NCBI GenBank assembly: GCA_022818135.1
Contig: JAFMSR010000002.1
Location: 57,025,771-57,089,770, forward strand
Reading direction: 5' to 3'
DNA: 64,000 nt
Origin: Saxidomus purpurata
Taxonomy: Eukaryota > Mollusca > Bivalvia > Venerida > Veneridae
The translations under genes were made by a program, and so were the position numbers. Positions 36,050 to 46,789 of the stretch are shown in pieces. Under the pieces are notes generated by a model. It saw nothing but the letters and a program-made list of their open reading frames with translations. It was not told where the DNA came from and searched no databases. Each line of letters begins with the position of its first letter. Position 1 is the first letter of the stretch.

Positions 36050-37125
36050 CAAGTCAACCTCAAAGTTATATTAAAAACCATTTAAAACAGCAACCCTAAA
36101 TCCCCTATTTTCAAAATCTTGCGACATTACATCACTTTTAATTTTATCAGGTCAATCATTCCAAAGAAAATTGAAAAATATTTTCTGCAGTGAGTCACTC
36201 TAGAGTCCGCTTCCTGGAAAAAACAGTACTGGTGTCATATGAGTAAGTACGGTCGTGACCCCAGTGGGATCCGTACCCACAACCTCCGGGATCTTCGTTG
36301 TTTGAGGAATACGGTTATTTAATTAAGGTTATGAGCTGTAAACCTGAGTTACATACTATGTGTCTTTTAAGAGGGAATCACGAAATTTCCAGTAACTTGA
36401 ACCCTTCTTGAATTTATCGAACTGAATGTGCATAAATATCAAAGAATGATCCATTCAGTACCCAGGAAGTATAAGAGAATTATTAACCTCTGTAAAGAGG
36501 TGGCTTGAGATAAAAAAAAAATCTAGAAGTGCTCTTTTCATAAGGATTTTTTTAACCAAGTACGCTGTTGTAACTCTAAATGATGTTAACGCCAGCAGTC
36601 TTTTAGTTCACATTCTGTCAACATCTGTAGCACCTCATTTCTTATATTTGGATTATTGACATGTAAACAATTTAAATAGTGTATATCTGAGTTAAACACT
36701 TAATTGAAATCACCCAAAGTATACATTAACTCCCTTTGAAATAATATTTTGGTTTAAACATCTGTAATTTCTAGTTCTTCTTTATTTTGGCCATGTAGAC
36801 AAAAGCGCGAGAAATATTTGTTTTTAATCTTACATTGTTACATAAGTTGATAACCACTAAAATACCTCTCAGGGCTTACAAATTGAAGCTCAAAAAGGTT
36901 GTTAACAAGAATGGCTACACCTATTGAAGAATTAGTTTTGTTATTAAAAAAACATTTAAAACCCCACTGGCTTCTAATATAGCTATTATCTTTCTCTGTA
37001 AAATGTTTATCTTTTAGAAAGTATACACTGAAATTATTTGCTTTCAAATAATTAAATACATATTTTCTTCTTTGTTTGTCGCCACGTTCATTGAGGCAAA
37101 GGATATTAATTCATACATTGATTTT
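36050..37125 (-). mobile_element. Degenerate L1-like LINE fragment (endonuclease plus RT end)
   Basis: On the minus strand from 37120: LNERGDKQRRKYVFNYLK, FLKDKHFTEKDNSYIRSQW, then SIGVAILVNNLFELQ, GDFN, NNPNIRNEV, ECELKDCWR and KGSSYWKFRDSLLKDT. These are in-order blocks of an apurinic-type LINE endonuclease. From about 36190 to 36050, DKIKSDVMSQDFENRGF resembles the end of an L1-type reverse transcriptase. The RT core is missing and a SINE lies between the two parts. Several stops: dead copy. Confidence 0.75.
36195..36350 (-). mobile_element. tRNA-derived SINE
   Basis: On the minus strand a B-box-like 'gggtacggatcccac' (36266-36280) follows 'cccggaggttgt', then 'ggggtcacgaccgtacttac', 'atatgacaccagtactg' and 'ttccaggaagcggactctag'. 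This tail is familiar from bivalve SINEs. It splits the LINE fragment. Confidence 0.6.
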
Positions 37126-37989
37126 TAGTGAAAATACCATTATATTCCATGCAGTGCTTGTGAAGTTCTTATTATATCCACTTTTTTCAACACATGGCCC
37201 CCCACCTTAATACAGAAAAAATGAAGATTGAAATTAAAATAGATAAAGGATTTCAACATCTTGTATGCTTGTTCTGTTTAAAATGAACAACAATTATACA
37301 CTAACGTAATATGATATTCCCACAGTTAAGTAGCCTGCCATAGAAAAAGCCATTTAAGAAGGAAGTCGCAGTTTCTGCATTTATCTCAATGCCGCGTTGC
37401 ACAGTATACATGTAGTTATTATAATTTGGATCAATTGAGTGCTAAAATGACATTGCGTAACTCAAAAACAAATTGCACCCTTAGTTCAGACACTATTTGG
37501 TTTATATTCCTGTGTATATTACCTGAGAATCATACTATCTCATTTAAGTATTCAATTATTAATGTCATAAAGATGAAAAAATGTGTTTTAGAAATGACAG
37601 CCAATTACTTTTTTCCGTACAAGGGTTGAATAATTCATCGTATTAATTATATAGACCACGTGTGATGTTTAAACCAATCTGAAACGAAAACTAACTTGAT
37701 TACAAGTCACACGAGTGTCATGCTCTCTGCATCAATCAATGAGGACGCAAAGTAGTTATATACAAAATACCCAATGTAGACATTTGCACGTGGCAGAAAA
37801 ACACAATTTATGTGCTCGTTTTCTTTGCTGCAATTGGTTAGTTCGTCCTTTGTAATGAGAGGCTGCGAGATGACCGTAGAGATGTGATATAAATTATTTT
37901 AATTCTCCTTATTTTGTAATTGCATATATATTGCAATACTTGATTTTATTGTTAAGATTATCAACATCGTTCACAAATAAAAAAGACAC

Positions 37990-38110
37990 ATACAGTAAAC
38001 TCTGCTTAAAACAAACTCCTCGGGAGCTAGCAAATTTGTTCCTTATATCCGGAGTTCCTTATATCCGTTTATCGAACAAGTTCCTTATATACGATGTATA
38101 GGGTCAATAC
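37990..38110 (+). mobile_element. Possible pogo-like element terminus
   Basis: 'tacagtaaactctgcttaaa' begins with TA then CAGT, followed by 'ttccttatatccg' three times. The pattern resembles ends of Tigger/pogo MITEs. The other end may be in the N gap. Confidence 0.3.
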
Positions 38111-38475
38111 GAGTTCCAGAGGACAAATGACAGGGCCAATATCAAATCAATCATTTAATGAAAAAAGAATTAAATACATGAAGCTAATCAAACTTATAAT
38201 GATTCATTGTTTATAGACTATCATCTTCACTCTCAGTGACTCGTCAGTAACATGCAGATCTGTAAATAAAAATACCTCTAACATATTCATTTTTGAAATA
38301 AACATACTGATGTGGGTATTCAATTACTTAGTTTGAGCATTTTCTATCCTTCTAAATGGGTTTTCAGGCAGAAATTGATTAAAAGTTGATTTTCAATTTG
38401 TCATTCAATCTTCAAGGCTGATTTCATCAGATTTCAAGATGGCGGCCATTTTCGTAGTCGAGAAACTGCACATCT

Positions 38476-38975
38476 NNNNNNNNNNNNNNNNNNNNNNNNN
38501 NNNNNNNNNNNNNNNNNNNNNNNNNNNNNNNNNNNNNNNNNNNNNNNNNNNNNNNNNNNNNNNNNNNNNNNNNNNNNNNNNNNNNNNNNNNNNNNNNNNN
38601 NNNNNNNNNNNNNNNNNNNNNNNNNNNNNNNNNNNNNNNNNNNNNNNNNNNNNNNNNNNNNNNNNNNNNNNNNNNNNNNNNNNNNNNNNNNNNNNNNNNN
38701 NNNNNNNNNNNNNNNNNNNNNNNNNNNNNNNNNNNNNNNNNNNNNNNNNNNNNNNNNNNNNNNNNNNNNNNNNNNNNNNNNNNNNNNNNNNNNNNNNNNN
38801 NNNNNNNNNNNNNNNNNNNNNNNNNNNNNNNNNNNNNNNNNNNNNNNNNNNNNNNNNNNNNNNNNNNNNNNNNNNNNNNNNNNNNNNNNNNNNNNNNNNN
38901 NNNNNNNNNNNNNNNNNNNNNNNNNNNNNNNNNNNNNNNNNNNNNNNNNNNNNNNNNNNNNNNNNNNNNNNNNNN
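38476..38975. other. Assembly gap (500 N)
   Basis: A run of exactly 500 N, the usual placeholder for a gap of unknown size. Frames drawn through it are not evidence of genes. Confidence 0.99.
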
Positions 38976-39375
38976 TAGTCTCGTCTTAAACAACCTTTTC
39001 AACAGTGTTTCAATAGACAAGTTTCCTAACTATCGTTGAATGAATTCATTGATTGGTTACTTCGATTATTTACCATAATATACTGTGATTCATTCATTTT
39101 GAAATACCTACCATTCGTGTGTTTTGCATGGTTCAGTGTAATACAATAACAAAACTTGAGCCGCGTCATTGAAAAGCCAACATAATATACTTTGCAACCA
39201 TGCAAGCAGGCTGGTCTTGATCGATACTGGTCGCCCATCAATATGAAATAAAATTATATGCTTTAAATATTAAAAGTTTTAATTATTTCATTAGCTAGTC
39301 AGTTTTTTTAATCACACTAGTTTAATTACTTAAGTACGAAAGCCGAGAAGGGTAAAAAAAAAAAAGAGTAAACAA

Positions 39376-39667
39376 ACGCGTACGTACGAGAATAAAACGC
39401 GTACGTACGAGAAATAAACGCGTACGTACGAGAATAAAATGCATATGTACGAGAATAAAACGCGTACGTACGAGAATAAAACGCGTACGTACGAGAAATA
39501 AACGCGTACGTACGAAAATAAAACGCGTACGTACGAGAATAAAACGCGTACGTACGAGAAATAAACGCGTACGTACGAGAATAAAACGCGTGCATACGAG
39601 AATTTAAACGCGTACGTACGAGAATTAAACGCGTACGTACGAGAATAAAACGCGTACGTACGAGAAT
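39376..39667. repeat. Left array of ~20-bp units (cgcgtacgtacgagaataaaa)
   Basis: About 14 units of 'cgcgtacgtacgagaataaa' with small length changes (agaaataaa, agaataaaa, agaatttaaa) and one decayed unit with gcatatgtacg. Each unit holds the self-complementary core gtacgtac. Translation gives a meaningless repeating SRTYAF peptide. Confidence 0.9.
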
Positions 39668-40577
39668 TTCTCTCTGATAGTCACTTTAAGCAATAAATAG
39701 TGCTAACGTTCGAAACCACTTGAATGAATACACGGAAGGTGAAAAATACTCTTGCAACTCTACACTGGCCAGAAAAATAAAAAGGAAAAATACATGTACA
39801 TGTATTGATCATTACACAGACAAATTTTGAACAATATTAAAACATTCGATACCGGTGTTTTAAAAGAACTGTATCATTCTTAGCTAGTTCCTGAACTCGA
39901 ATCAAGAACTAATAAACCCAAGGTCATAAGCTTTTCTATGGTGGTTTCGAGTGTTCATGATTGATAAACTGAATTTAGCAGTGGTTTAACGTCTCAGCTC
40001 ATCTATACAATAACTGGACATAAATCACATAGGCACACACTTTTAAAATTAGTGGTTAAAAGCCCAGGATCTCTTTGAATTTACTGATATTGTAAAATAA
40101 ATATACTGATAGGAGAATGATATAACCATGTTCCCTCTAAAACAATGTTGACATATTCATGCCTTTTGTATTCAAATCGTTTCTTCGAAAAAGAGTTGCC
40201 AGAAAGTCTTTCTTATTCTTACAATATCATGGAAAAAAGTACTGCTCTATAATTCGAACATATACATCGATTTAAACATTTAAGTTAGGAATGTTTTGGG
40301 TATAAATAAATGTCATTTCCGCCGGTAAGACATCTTTCTTCGTAAAATAAGAGTTACTTTTAATTGTGGTCCTGGGACTTTAAGGAAGATACCTTTAATG
40401 ACACTTTTTTCAAATAATGAACAGTATCATAGAGCTTCTACTGTATAGTGGAAAATGGGAAAACTCGCAAAATACACCTTAAAACTGTAAACTGTGAGTT
40501 TTAAAAATCGTGTTTGTAACTTTCAAATATCCTATACCCTGTGTGGCTATACCTACAAAGCACACTGAATATATCGT

Positions 40578-40811
40578 TTAATTCTCGTACGTACGCGTTT
40601 AATTCTCGTACGTACACGTTTTATTCTCGTATGTACGCGTTTTATTCTCGTACGTACGCGTTTATTTCTCGTACGTACGCGTTTATTCTCGTACGTACGA
40701 GTTTTATTCTCGTACGTACGCGTTTTATACTCGTACATACGCGTTTTATTCTCGTACATACGCGTTTTATTCTCGTACGTACGCGTTTAGATTCTCGTAC
40801 GTACGCGTTTA
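40578..40811. repeat. Right array, inverted copy of the left array
   Basis: About 11 units of 'tctcgtacgtacgcgtttta', the reverse complement of the left array. Several units carry cgtacata variants, so the two arms have drifted separately after formation. Confidence 0.9.
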
Positions 40812-40879
40812 TTTCCTCTTTTTTTGCTTTTTATTTGACCCTTCTCGGCTTTCGTACTTAAGCTACTTTTTTCTTCGAT

Positions 40880-41216
40880 TGTTTTCAATTCCCGGCCGAG
40901 CCTGGCACTTCTCCCTGGGTAAAAAATACCAATACTCCTGACAGGCGCTGGTTTAAGAGAGACAGAATCATATACACGGGAATCCGGGTACAAGACACTA
41001 GCTCTTTTACGAATAGACCCCTTGGTACTTTTACATGCCCGGTGTATAGCACCGATACACGTGAGACTACCTCTTGGTTTCTAACCAGTTCATCTCTAGA
41101 TGGGTGGGAAACACTGAAAAGTTTTTCTGTTATTTCCAATGCCCCGGCCGGGATTCGGACCGGGGACCTCCGGGTTCGTAGTCCAGAGCGTTAACCACTC
41201 GACCACTGCAACACCC
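40880..41216 (-). mobile_element. tRNA-derived SINE, ~335 bp
   Basis: On the minus strand the head starts near 41216 with an A box 'tggtcgagtggtta' (41192-41205) and a B box 'ggtccgaatcc' (41151-41161), spaced as in a tRNA gene. The acceptor stem does not pair, so it is not a working tRNA. The body continues through 'caccgggcatgtaaaagtac' to about 40880, abutting the foldback element. Confidence 0.75.
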
Positions 41217-42119
41217 ATTCCTTCTATTTGTTTTATCCTAGTAAAAAATTAACGATGTCACCAGACTTGACACGTGTATATTCGTAAGACGAAACCGAAG
41301 ATAAATATAAGTCAACTGCAAAACTATGGGTTTTTTTATATAAGAAGGTTCCAGGCCCGTGATTATAACTCAACTCGGTTTCTAGCCTTAAACTTTGAAT
41401 CAATATAATATTAAAACATTTAATAAATTCTTAGTTAAAATGTGTCTAGCTTGCTTTATATAAGAATTTGAAATGACTTTCAAAATTGCTAGTTTATAAT
41501 CATGGGGCCTGGTTAATTTGCACGAGTGATAAACTCATTCACAGATTGGTGTTGTGCTAGGTTCATTGCCGTAAGGCACATCTCATGTTTCTTGCCGGGG
41601 ATCGCACTCTGGTCTTCTGCCACATAGGCCAATGCGGAGTAAAGTGAACTGTCTCATCCTTATTCACATATCTACCTATATCTATTTCTGTTTTGAAATT
41701 GTGCAATGTTAATGTTTTTTTAAATAATCAATAATCCCTTCTGTTTATCCTTCTGTAATGTGGTTGTCTTTCTATTATTTGTGTACGTCATTTTCACATT
41801 TATAACCTAAGCATTACACATATGAAATCTTTGGAAATAAAACTTGTGACGGAAAACTGATTTGCTATCTCACACTTCCAACCTCTGATGATTATGAAAT
41901 ATGAAAGATAATTTAAACAGCTAAATTGAAGTGAAGGAAACATTTCTTTCTTACCTGCCTTTTCGAACACCCGGACAAATCGCTATTATTAAACATGACA
42001 TTTTTATTGATCCATGCACTATGACTGAAAGAGGTCATTGTTATTACACGGAAAAGCGAACAAAACTATGCATTTAGAAAAATGTGTTATGGTAAACGAT
42101 CTGGAATTAAGTAAACACT

Positions 42120-42290
42120 ATGTAGGGAGACGCCGATGTGTAGATGTAGAGCGGATGACACCTCATTCGAAGGTTGCCGGTTCGAATCCCATCAGCAGAA
42201 TTTGACTGGGACCTGATTAATTCCTCCTGTCTGTGCAACAACTAGTCATATTCCAGGAAGATTCCGTCAATATTATAGTTATTATGGCAT
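42120..42290 (+). mobile_element. tRNA-derived SINE
   Basis: An A-box-like 'gatgtgtagatgtagagcgg' (42135-42154) and a consensus B box 'ggttcgaatccc' (42179-42190) are followed by 'tttgactgggacctgattaa' and 'catattccaggaag', a tail like that of the SINE at 36195-36350. Confidence 0.6.
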
Positions 42291-43159
42291 ACAAGAGTAT
42301 GCGACAATTGAGGTAAATAATTAAAATTAAATAAGGTAGATATTTTATTTTTCAGTGAAGTAGATATTTTATTTTTCAGTATGTACATGTATATACGTAA
42401 TCATTATTTACATGCTGCTTTATTTCATGTCTTTAAATCATTACTATTTTGTTATAAACAGTATTATTTATCTGAAAAAGTATCAAGTTGTGCATAAATT
42501 TTTCATATATTCTAAGGACACATGTAAAAATTGCATTTAAATGCTTATGTCAGACATGGGGTAGGGGTACGAAAAGGTAAAATGGCGAAATACTCGAGTC
42601 GGTGACCACACCTTTTTACAACGTCAACTTATAGCAAAACAGGTTTTACAAAACATATTGAACTTTTACGTTTTTTCATCGAGCCGATTTCTTACAAGTT
42701 TAATTTTACGCTAAAATTTTAACAAAACTCGAAGTCATTTATTTCCATTTTGACGTCACAAATCCGTGCGCAGCGATTACAACGTCAAACTTTTTACGTC
42801 GAATTTTATATCAGTGTGTAGATCAAATTCAAAAATTTAAGATAAAAGCAGTAGATTGAAAATAAATAACATAGGCAAGCACTACAGCTTAAAAACCTCT
42901 TGGCAGTGTAGGAAAGCGCGCTGGTAAAAAGGTGACGTCATAGCTATGTTTGGAGTACTATTTAAAAAAAAGTTTAAAAGATATTACAAAAAGAAATTCC
43001 CTGTGCAATCGGAAATATGCTGAAATATACATGGTGCAAATATGAGAAGAAAATTCGAGAATTTAATTTGAGGCGCATACCACCTTAATGTTGTTTTATG
43101 GTATATGTTACATGTACCATACGACTGTTTTATCGTGAACGGGCTAGGGAGGAATGTTC

Positions 43160-43196
43160 CGGTTTAACACCCGGCGGGGTTTAACACCCGGCGGGA
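43160..43196. repeat. Short direct repeat
   Basis: 'gtttaacacccggcggg' occurs twice in immediate succession, in an otherwise featureless stretch. Confidence 0.7.
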
Positions 43197-43799
43197 AACA
43201 ATTTGTTATGAATGGAACACCAACAGAAAGTTGTTTTACTATTTCGCGTATACACTTTAGAAACGCAAAAGTGGCAAAATAATTATTTTAACAGTTGTAT
43301 CGTGTTTCAAATTTATTCAAACTTCATACACAACAAAAACAATATAAAATTGAATTCTTGTAAAAGTTTCAATAATTCATCGCAAAAAATGACTTAAACA
43401 GAATTAAAAACAATAGCGTCATTCAAATAAAAATGTTCAACAGGGCAAATCATTGCGTTTCTAATATGAGTTTAGTGTATTATGTTTTATACCATGAATG
43501 CAATCGATCATTAATTTTCATGACGATATTAAAGAAATGTGTAAATGTTTACAATGGTTGAAAAATGACGTTGTAAGCCATGCTCAAGTGCTCAGTACAA
43601 TGTATACTATGTATTAGATATTTCGACATGTTCTTTATTCATTACTTAGTCTAGCAAAAAGATCTTCGCCAAAGGAAATACATTTTAGTTACATGTACGT
43701 TTATTTACAGCGGGCCGTTAGTTTTGCGATAATTCCTGGAAAGAACCAGTACTATAATTATTTTCTTCTAACAAAAATTGCAAACTTTCTCACATAAAG

Positions 43800-43875
43800 A
43801 AACGTGGGGCTCGATCCCAAGACTCTCCATAATTGAGAAGCTTAGCTTCTCTAACCACTTGACCAAGGAGAAATC
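43800..43875 (-). mobile_element. tRNA-like SINE head
   Basis: On the minus strand, A box 'tggtcaagtggttag' (43851-43865), a palindromic 'gagaagctaagcttctc' in the anticodon-arm position, and a B-box-like 'gggatcgagccc' (43807-43818). The terminal stem does not close, so I call it a SINE head rather than a tRNA gene. Confidence 0.5.
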
Positions 43876-44814
43876 TTACCGTCCGTAACATTGTTCAATA
43901 TGCTGTTACATCTAGTGGTCAGATGTTCCACTTAAAACTATCAGACATATTGCAAAACATGTGTTAAACATTCCTCTCCTAAGTACCAATCCTTACGATA
44001 ATCTATGTTTCAGACCGAACAATTTCAGTGCCTTCGGCGCTTTGATTTATTTGAGGTATGGACTGTTTAATATATACATTTGTATGTGCGTTTCCTAGAA
44101 CATGAAATAGTGATTGTGTTTACAGGGTGATCCATAATATATAATACTACTTTGGTTTGGTCTAAAATTGCAAAAACTTGACCGATTTGCTATATTCAGG
44201 TAGGTGCTGTAAAAGGCAGGATATTTTGAAGTTTTTATACATTCAAAAGAACGAGAAAACGTTGATTTCATTTTAACAAAATGACGTCATTTAATGTAAC
44301 GTGGTTTATTCAATATTGCGAAGTCAAAGCAGAAGTTTGCAGAAATAGTTAAAGTTTATTTTCAAACTTATTTACCGGTTTCTGTTACAAGAACCGTGTC
44401 AAGAATATCAAAAAGATGCGAAACTCACTAAACTTTGAATATACAGCTTGTGAATAGATTTAAATAGACTCAGTTGAGGACCGCCGGCATAAAAGTGATT
44501 GAACATTTTTTTAAAAGAGACTCAACGTCATTATATCACATATTTGACGTCATATATAGCATATGTTGTAAATATTGGTGACGAAGTTATTTGATGGATA
44601 TTTTTCCAATTCATATCAATGTTGTAAAAACAGAACTTTTAGATCAAAGTTTAAAATGCTGTTTTAATTTTTTTAAATCACAACAAAAAACGTTACACGA
44701 GGTTTAAAATGGTATTACATAGTCGGGATTGCCCTGTACCTATGCAAAGGCATATCCAATTTTACTGTTGCACATTCGTATTTAATTGCATACTATGGAG
44801 TATATTAGAATATG

Positions 44815-44945
44815 TCAGCGTAAACTTCGTCCGTCCGCAATTTTCTTCAAACGACATCTCCTCTAAAACCATTTGGCTAAAGTGGTTGAAACTTGGTAGG
44901 GATGTTCCTCGAAGGTCTGACTTTCAAAAGAGATAAGCAATCAAA
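44815..44945 (+). repeat. Interspersed repeat fragment ('gacatctcctctaaaaccat')
   Basis: 'cgtccgtccgcaattttctt', 'gacatctcctctaaaaccat' and 'gaaacttggtagggatgttc' form a fragment related to the left flank of the 33.7-34.7 kb block. Confidence 0.55.
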
Positions 44946-45433
44946 AGAGGCACTCTTTAACATATTTGTTGCTATTCTTTTTCATTTGATTTAAACATTC
45001 TCAAACGCTCCAGGAGAGAAGCAAATAAATGCTACCATTACAATGTCTTGTTACTTGAATTAACAGTTTTTCAGCTTCTGAATCACGACACATTTGTCCC
45101 GAGCAACACTGTTGAAGGACACTAAATTCAGTAGCATACATTTTACATAAGATTCATTGAGATAACACTATCGGTTTGATAAACAGTTCGGACTCTTATG
45201 TCCTTAATGACCTTTAAATGTAGCCGCAGATAACTGATACGTCTCATTTAGTTATCCGTTTTTCTTCCGTAAGTATGTTTACTATTCAGTCTATCATGGA
45301 TGTACAAAGAATAAAATTGCATTAATCTAGACACACAGGATGACGGATCTGTACCCGTCTAGCCACGTATAAAGACACAGTATGTACTGATGACTGTACT
45401 GTACCCGTATAAATACTTTTATAGTACTGGTTC

Positions 45434-45720
45434 TTATATGAGTGTGAGGTTGGGTGCGCACCATAAACCGGTTTAAGCTCCCCAGTGGTGTTTTTGCCAC
45501 TGACCGTTCCAAGGCGGTGCCCCACTGTGTTCCTTTAATTGTTCGTTTTGTCCTCGTGTGTTTGCTTTGTATGCTAGTGTGTGTTGGTGGTGGTATGTTT
45601 GTGTGTGTGTGTTTGGTGGTGTGCACTTCTGGGTGCTATGGGGCTCGTTTTGGGGAGGCTGCGTTTTTGGTATGTGGCATTCCCTGTTTGATATTATTTT
45701 TGTTTTGATGCTCATCATAT
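45434..45720 (+). mobile_element. SINE-like retroposon
   Basis: The ordered blocks 'gcaccataaaccggtttaag', 'ctccccagtggtgtttttgc', 'cactgaccgttccaaggcgg' and a TG-rich stretch end in 'ggcattccctgtttgatatt' and atttttgttt. The last ~55 bp recur at 49508-49563. Open frames across it on both strands carry no known domain. Confidence 0.6.
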
Positions 45721-46021
45721 GTATAAGGAGAACACTTGTCGGAAATCAGACTACTTGATTTAAGATATAGAACTTTCATAGACAAATGTTGTGTCTTCTT
45801 AAAGACTGAATTTGAACAGTGATAAAATGTTAAAACATACTGAGTTTGATGAATATGAGCATCAGTTTGGTGACATGTCATCTAGGTAAAATTCAGACAA
45901 AGAAATCACTAGTGATGCTGTAACATTGGCAATTTTCCAAATCAAAGCTACAATTTGTCAGTTTACATAGTATTAAGTTCAAAACTTTCTTATGGTTATT
46001 TTCAGTCTGGAACATACAATC

Positions 46022-46789
46022 ATGCCTAGGTCGTACGTTAATAATTCAATGAATCGATCTCTTGGTCGTGTTGGAATGTCAGTTGGAAGTATGCCGGTGT
46101 CAAGGGGTTCGAGCTCAGGTGGTAGCGGAGGTGGTTTCAGCTTTGGCGGGAACTCTTTTGATTTCTCCAGCTCTATGTCATCTAGTTCCAAGACTTACGT
46201 TGATAACGCTTCGAATAGATCGATTGGTCGGGTAGGGATGCCTGTTGGAAGCATGCCTGTGTCAAAGGGATCTGGCTCCGTTGGAAGTGAGGGTGGTCAT
46301 AGGTCTAGCTCTAGTGGTTTCAGCTTTGGTGGGAACTCTTCTGGTTACTCCAACTCTACGTCATCCAGTTCCAAAACCTACGTTGATAACGTTATGAATA
46401 GGTCAGTTGGTCGAGTAGGGATGCCCGTTGGAAGTATGCCAGTGTCAAGGGGATCTAGCTCCAGTGGAGGTGATGACAGAGGTTCAAGCTCGAAGCAGCA
46501 AGTGCAATCACCGTCTGCTTCTGCGGCGGGTACAAGAATTTACGTCGACAATGCTTATAACAGAAGACACGGGCGAGTCGGTTTGCCAGTTGGGTCGAAA
46601 ATTATATCAAAGAAAGGAGAGACCAAAGATCCATCATCGGATACAAAAACATACGCTGACAATGCATATAACAAAACACATGGACGTGCCGGTTTTCTAT
46701 TTGGATCGAAAGTTATATCGAAGAAGTCTGATAAGAGCTCTTCAACTACAAAAACACGCGAGGTGATTGAAAACAATGAAAGAGAACAG
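46022..46789 (+). CDS. Kinase gene exon 1: five 19-residue repeats
   Basis: The exon encodes 256 residues starting MPRSYVNNSMNRSLGRVG. Repeats lie at residues 5-23, 59-77, 120-138, 174-192 and 211-229, consensus Y-V-D-N-x-x-N-R-x-x-G-R-V-G-x-P-V-G-S. The first three are followed by MPVS(R/K)GS and spaced by Ser/Gly-rich stretches containing a second repeat, FSFGGNS (residues 39-45 and 100-106). The last two are followed by (I/V)ISKK and are closer together. I do not recognise this repeat as a named domain. Confidence 0.85.

Larger units (their letters stand above)
33535..38475. other. Upstream flank of the metalloprotease gene; repeats, no exon recognised
   Basis: Holds the 165-bp tandem block (33840-34690), pogo/Tc1-like element ends near 35885 and 37993, an L1-like LINE fragment (36050-37125) and a SINE. 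The signal-peptide exon of the metalloprotease should be here or beyond the N gap but I could not identify it. Confidence 0.5.
39329..40862. mobile_element. Foldback-type element with tandem-repeat inverted arms
   Basis: The ends are perfect inverted copies: 'cttaagtacgaaagccgaga' then aggg at 39329, and 'cccttctcggctttcgtact' then taag ending at 40862. Inside each end lies an A- or T-rich spacer and then an array of ~20-bp units, 'acgcgtacgtacgagaataa' on the left (39376-39667) and its reverse complement on the right (40578-40811). About 900 bp of unique sequence separates the arms. No transposase frame is seen. The flanking CTTAAG would be compatible with a TTAA target but no clear longer target duplication is visible. 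Confidence 0.8.
40863..45991. other. Intergenic / upstream of the kinase gene, repeats only
   Basis: Contains SINEs (40880, 42120, 43803, 45434) and scattered TGACGTCA-like sites at 42750-42800, 42930-42950 and 44280-44300. A 5' UTR exon and promoter of the kinase gene are expected in this stretch but no specific site can be supported. Confidence 0.4.

Noticed and set aside
38427..39020. Open frames of 179 and 197 residues across the N run
   Set aside because: They consist almost wholly of unknown bases.
41141..41215. Candidate functional tRNA gene on the minus strand
   Set aside because: A and B boxes are good, but the two ends do not form an acceptor stem and a SINE body follows.
41530..41640. 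tRNA-like words on the minus strand (gtgcgatcccc)
   Set aside because: The A-box-like word lies too close to the B-box-like word for a tRNA or SINE head.
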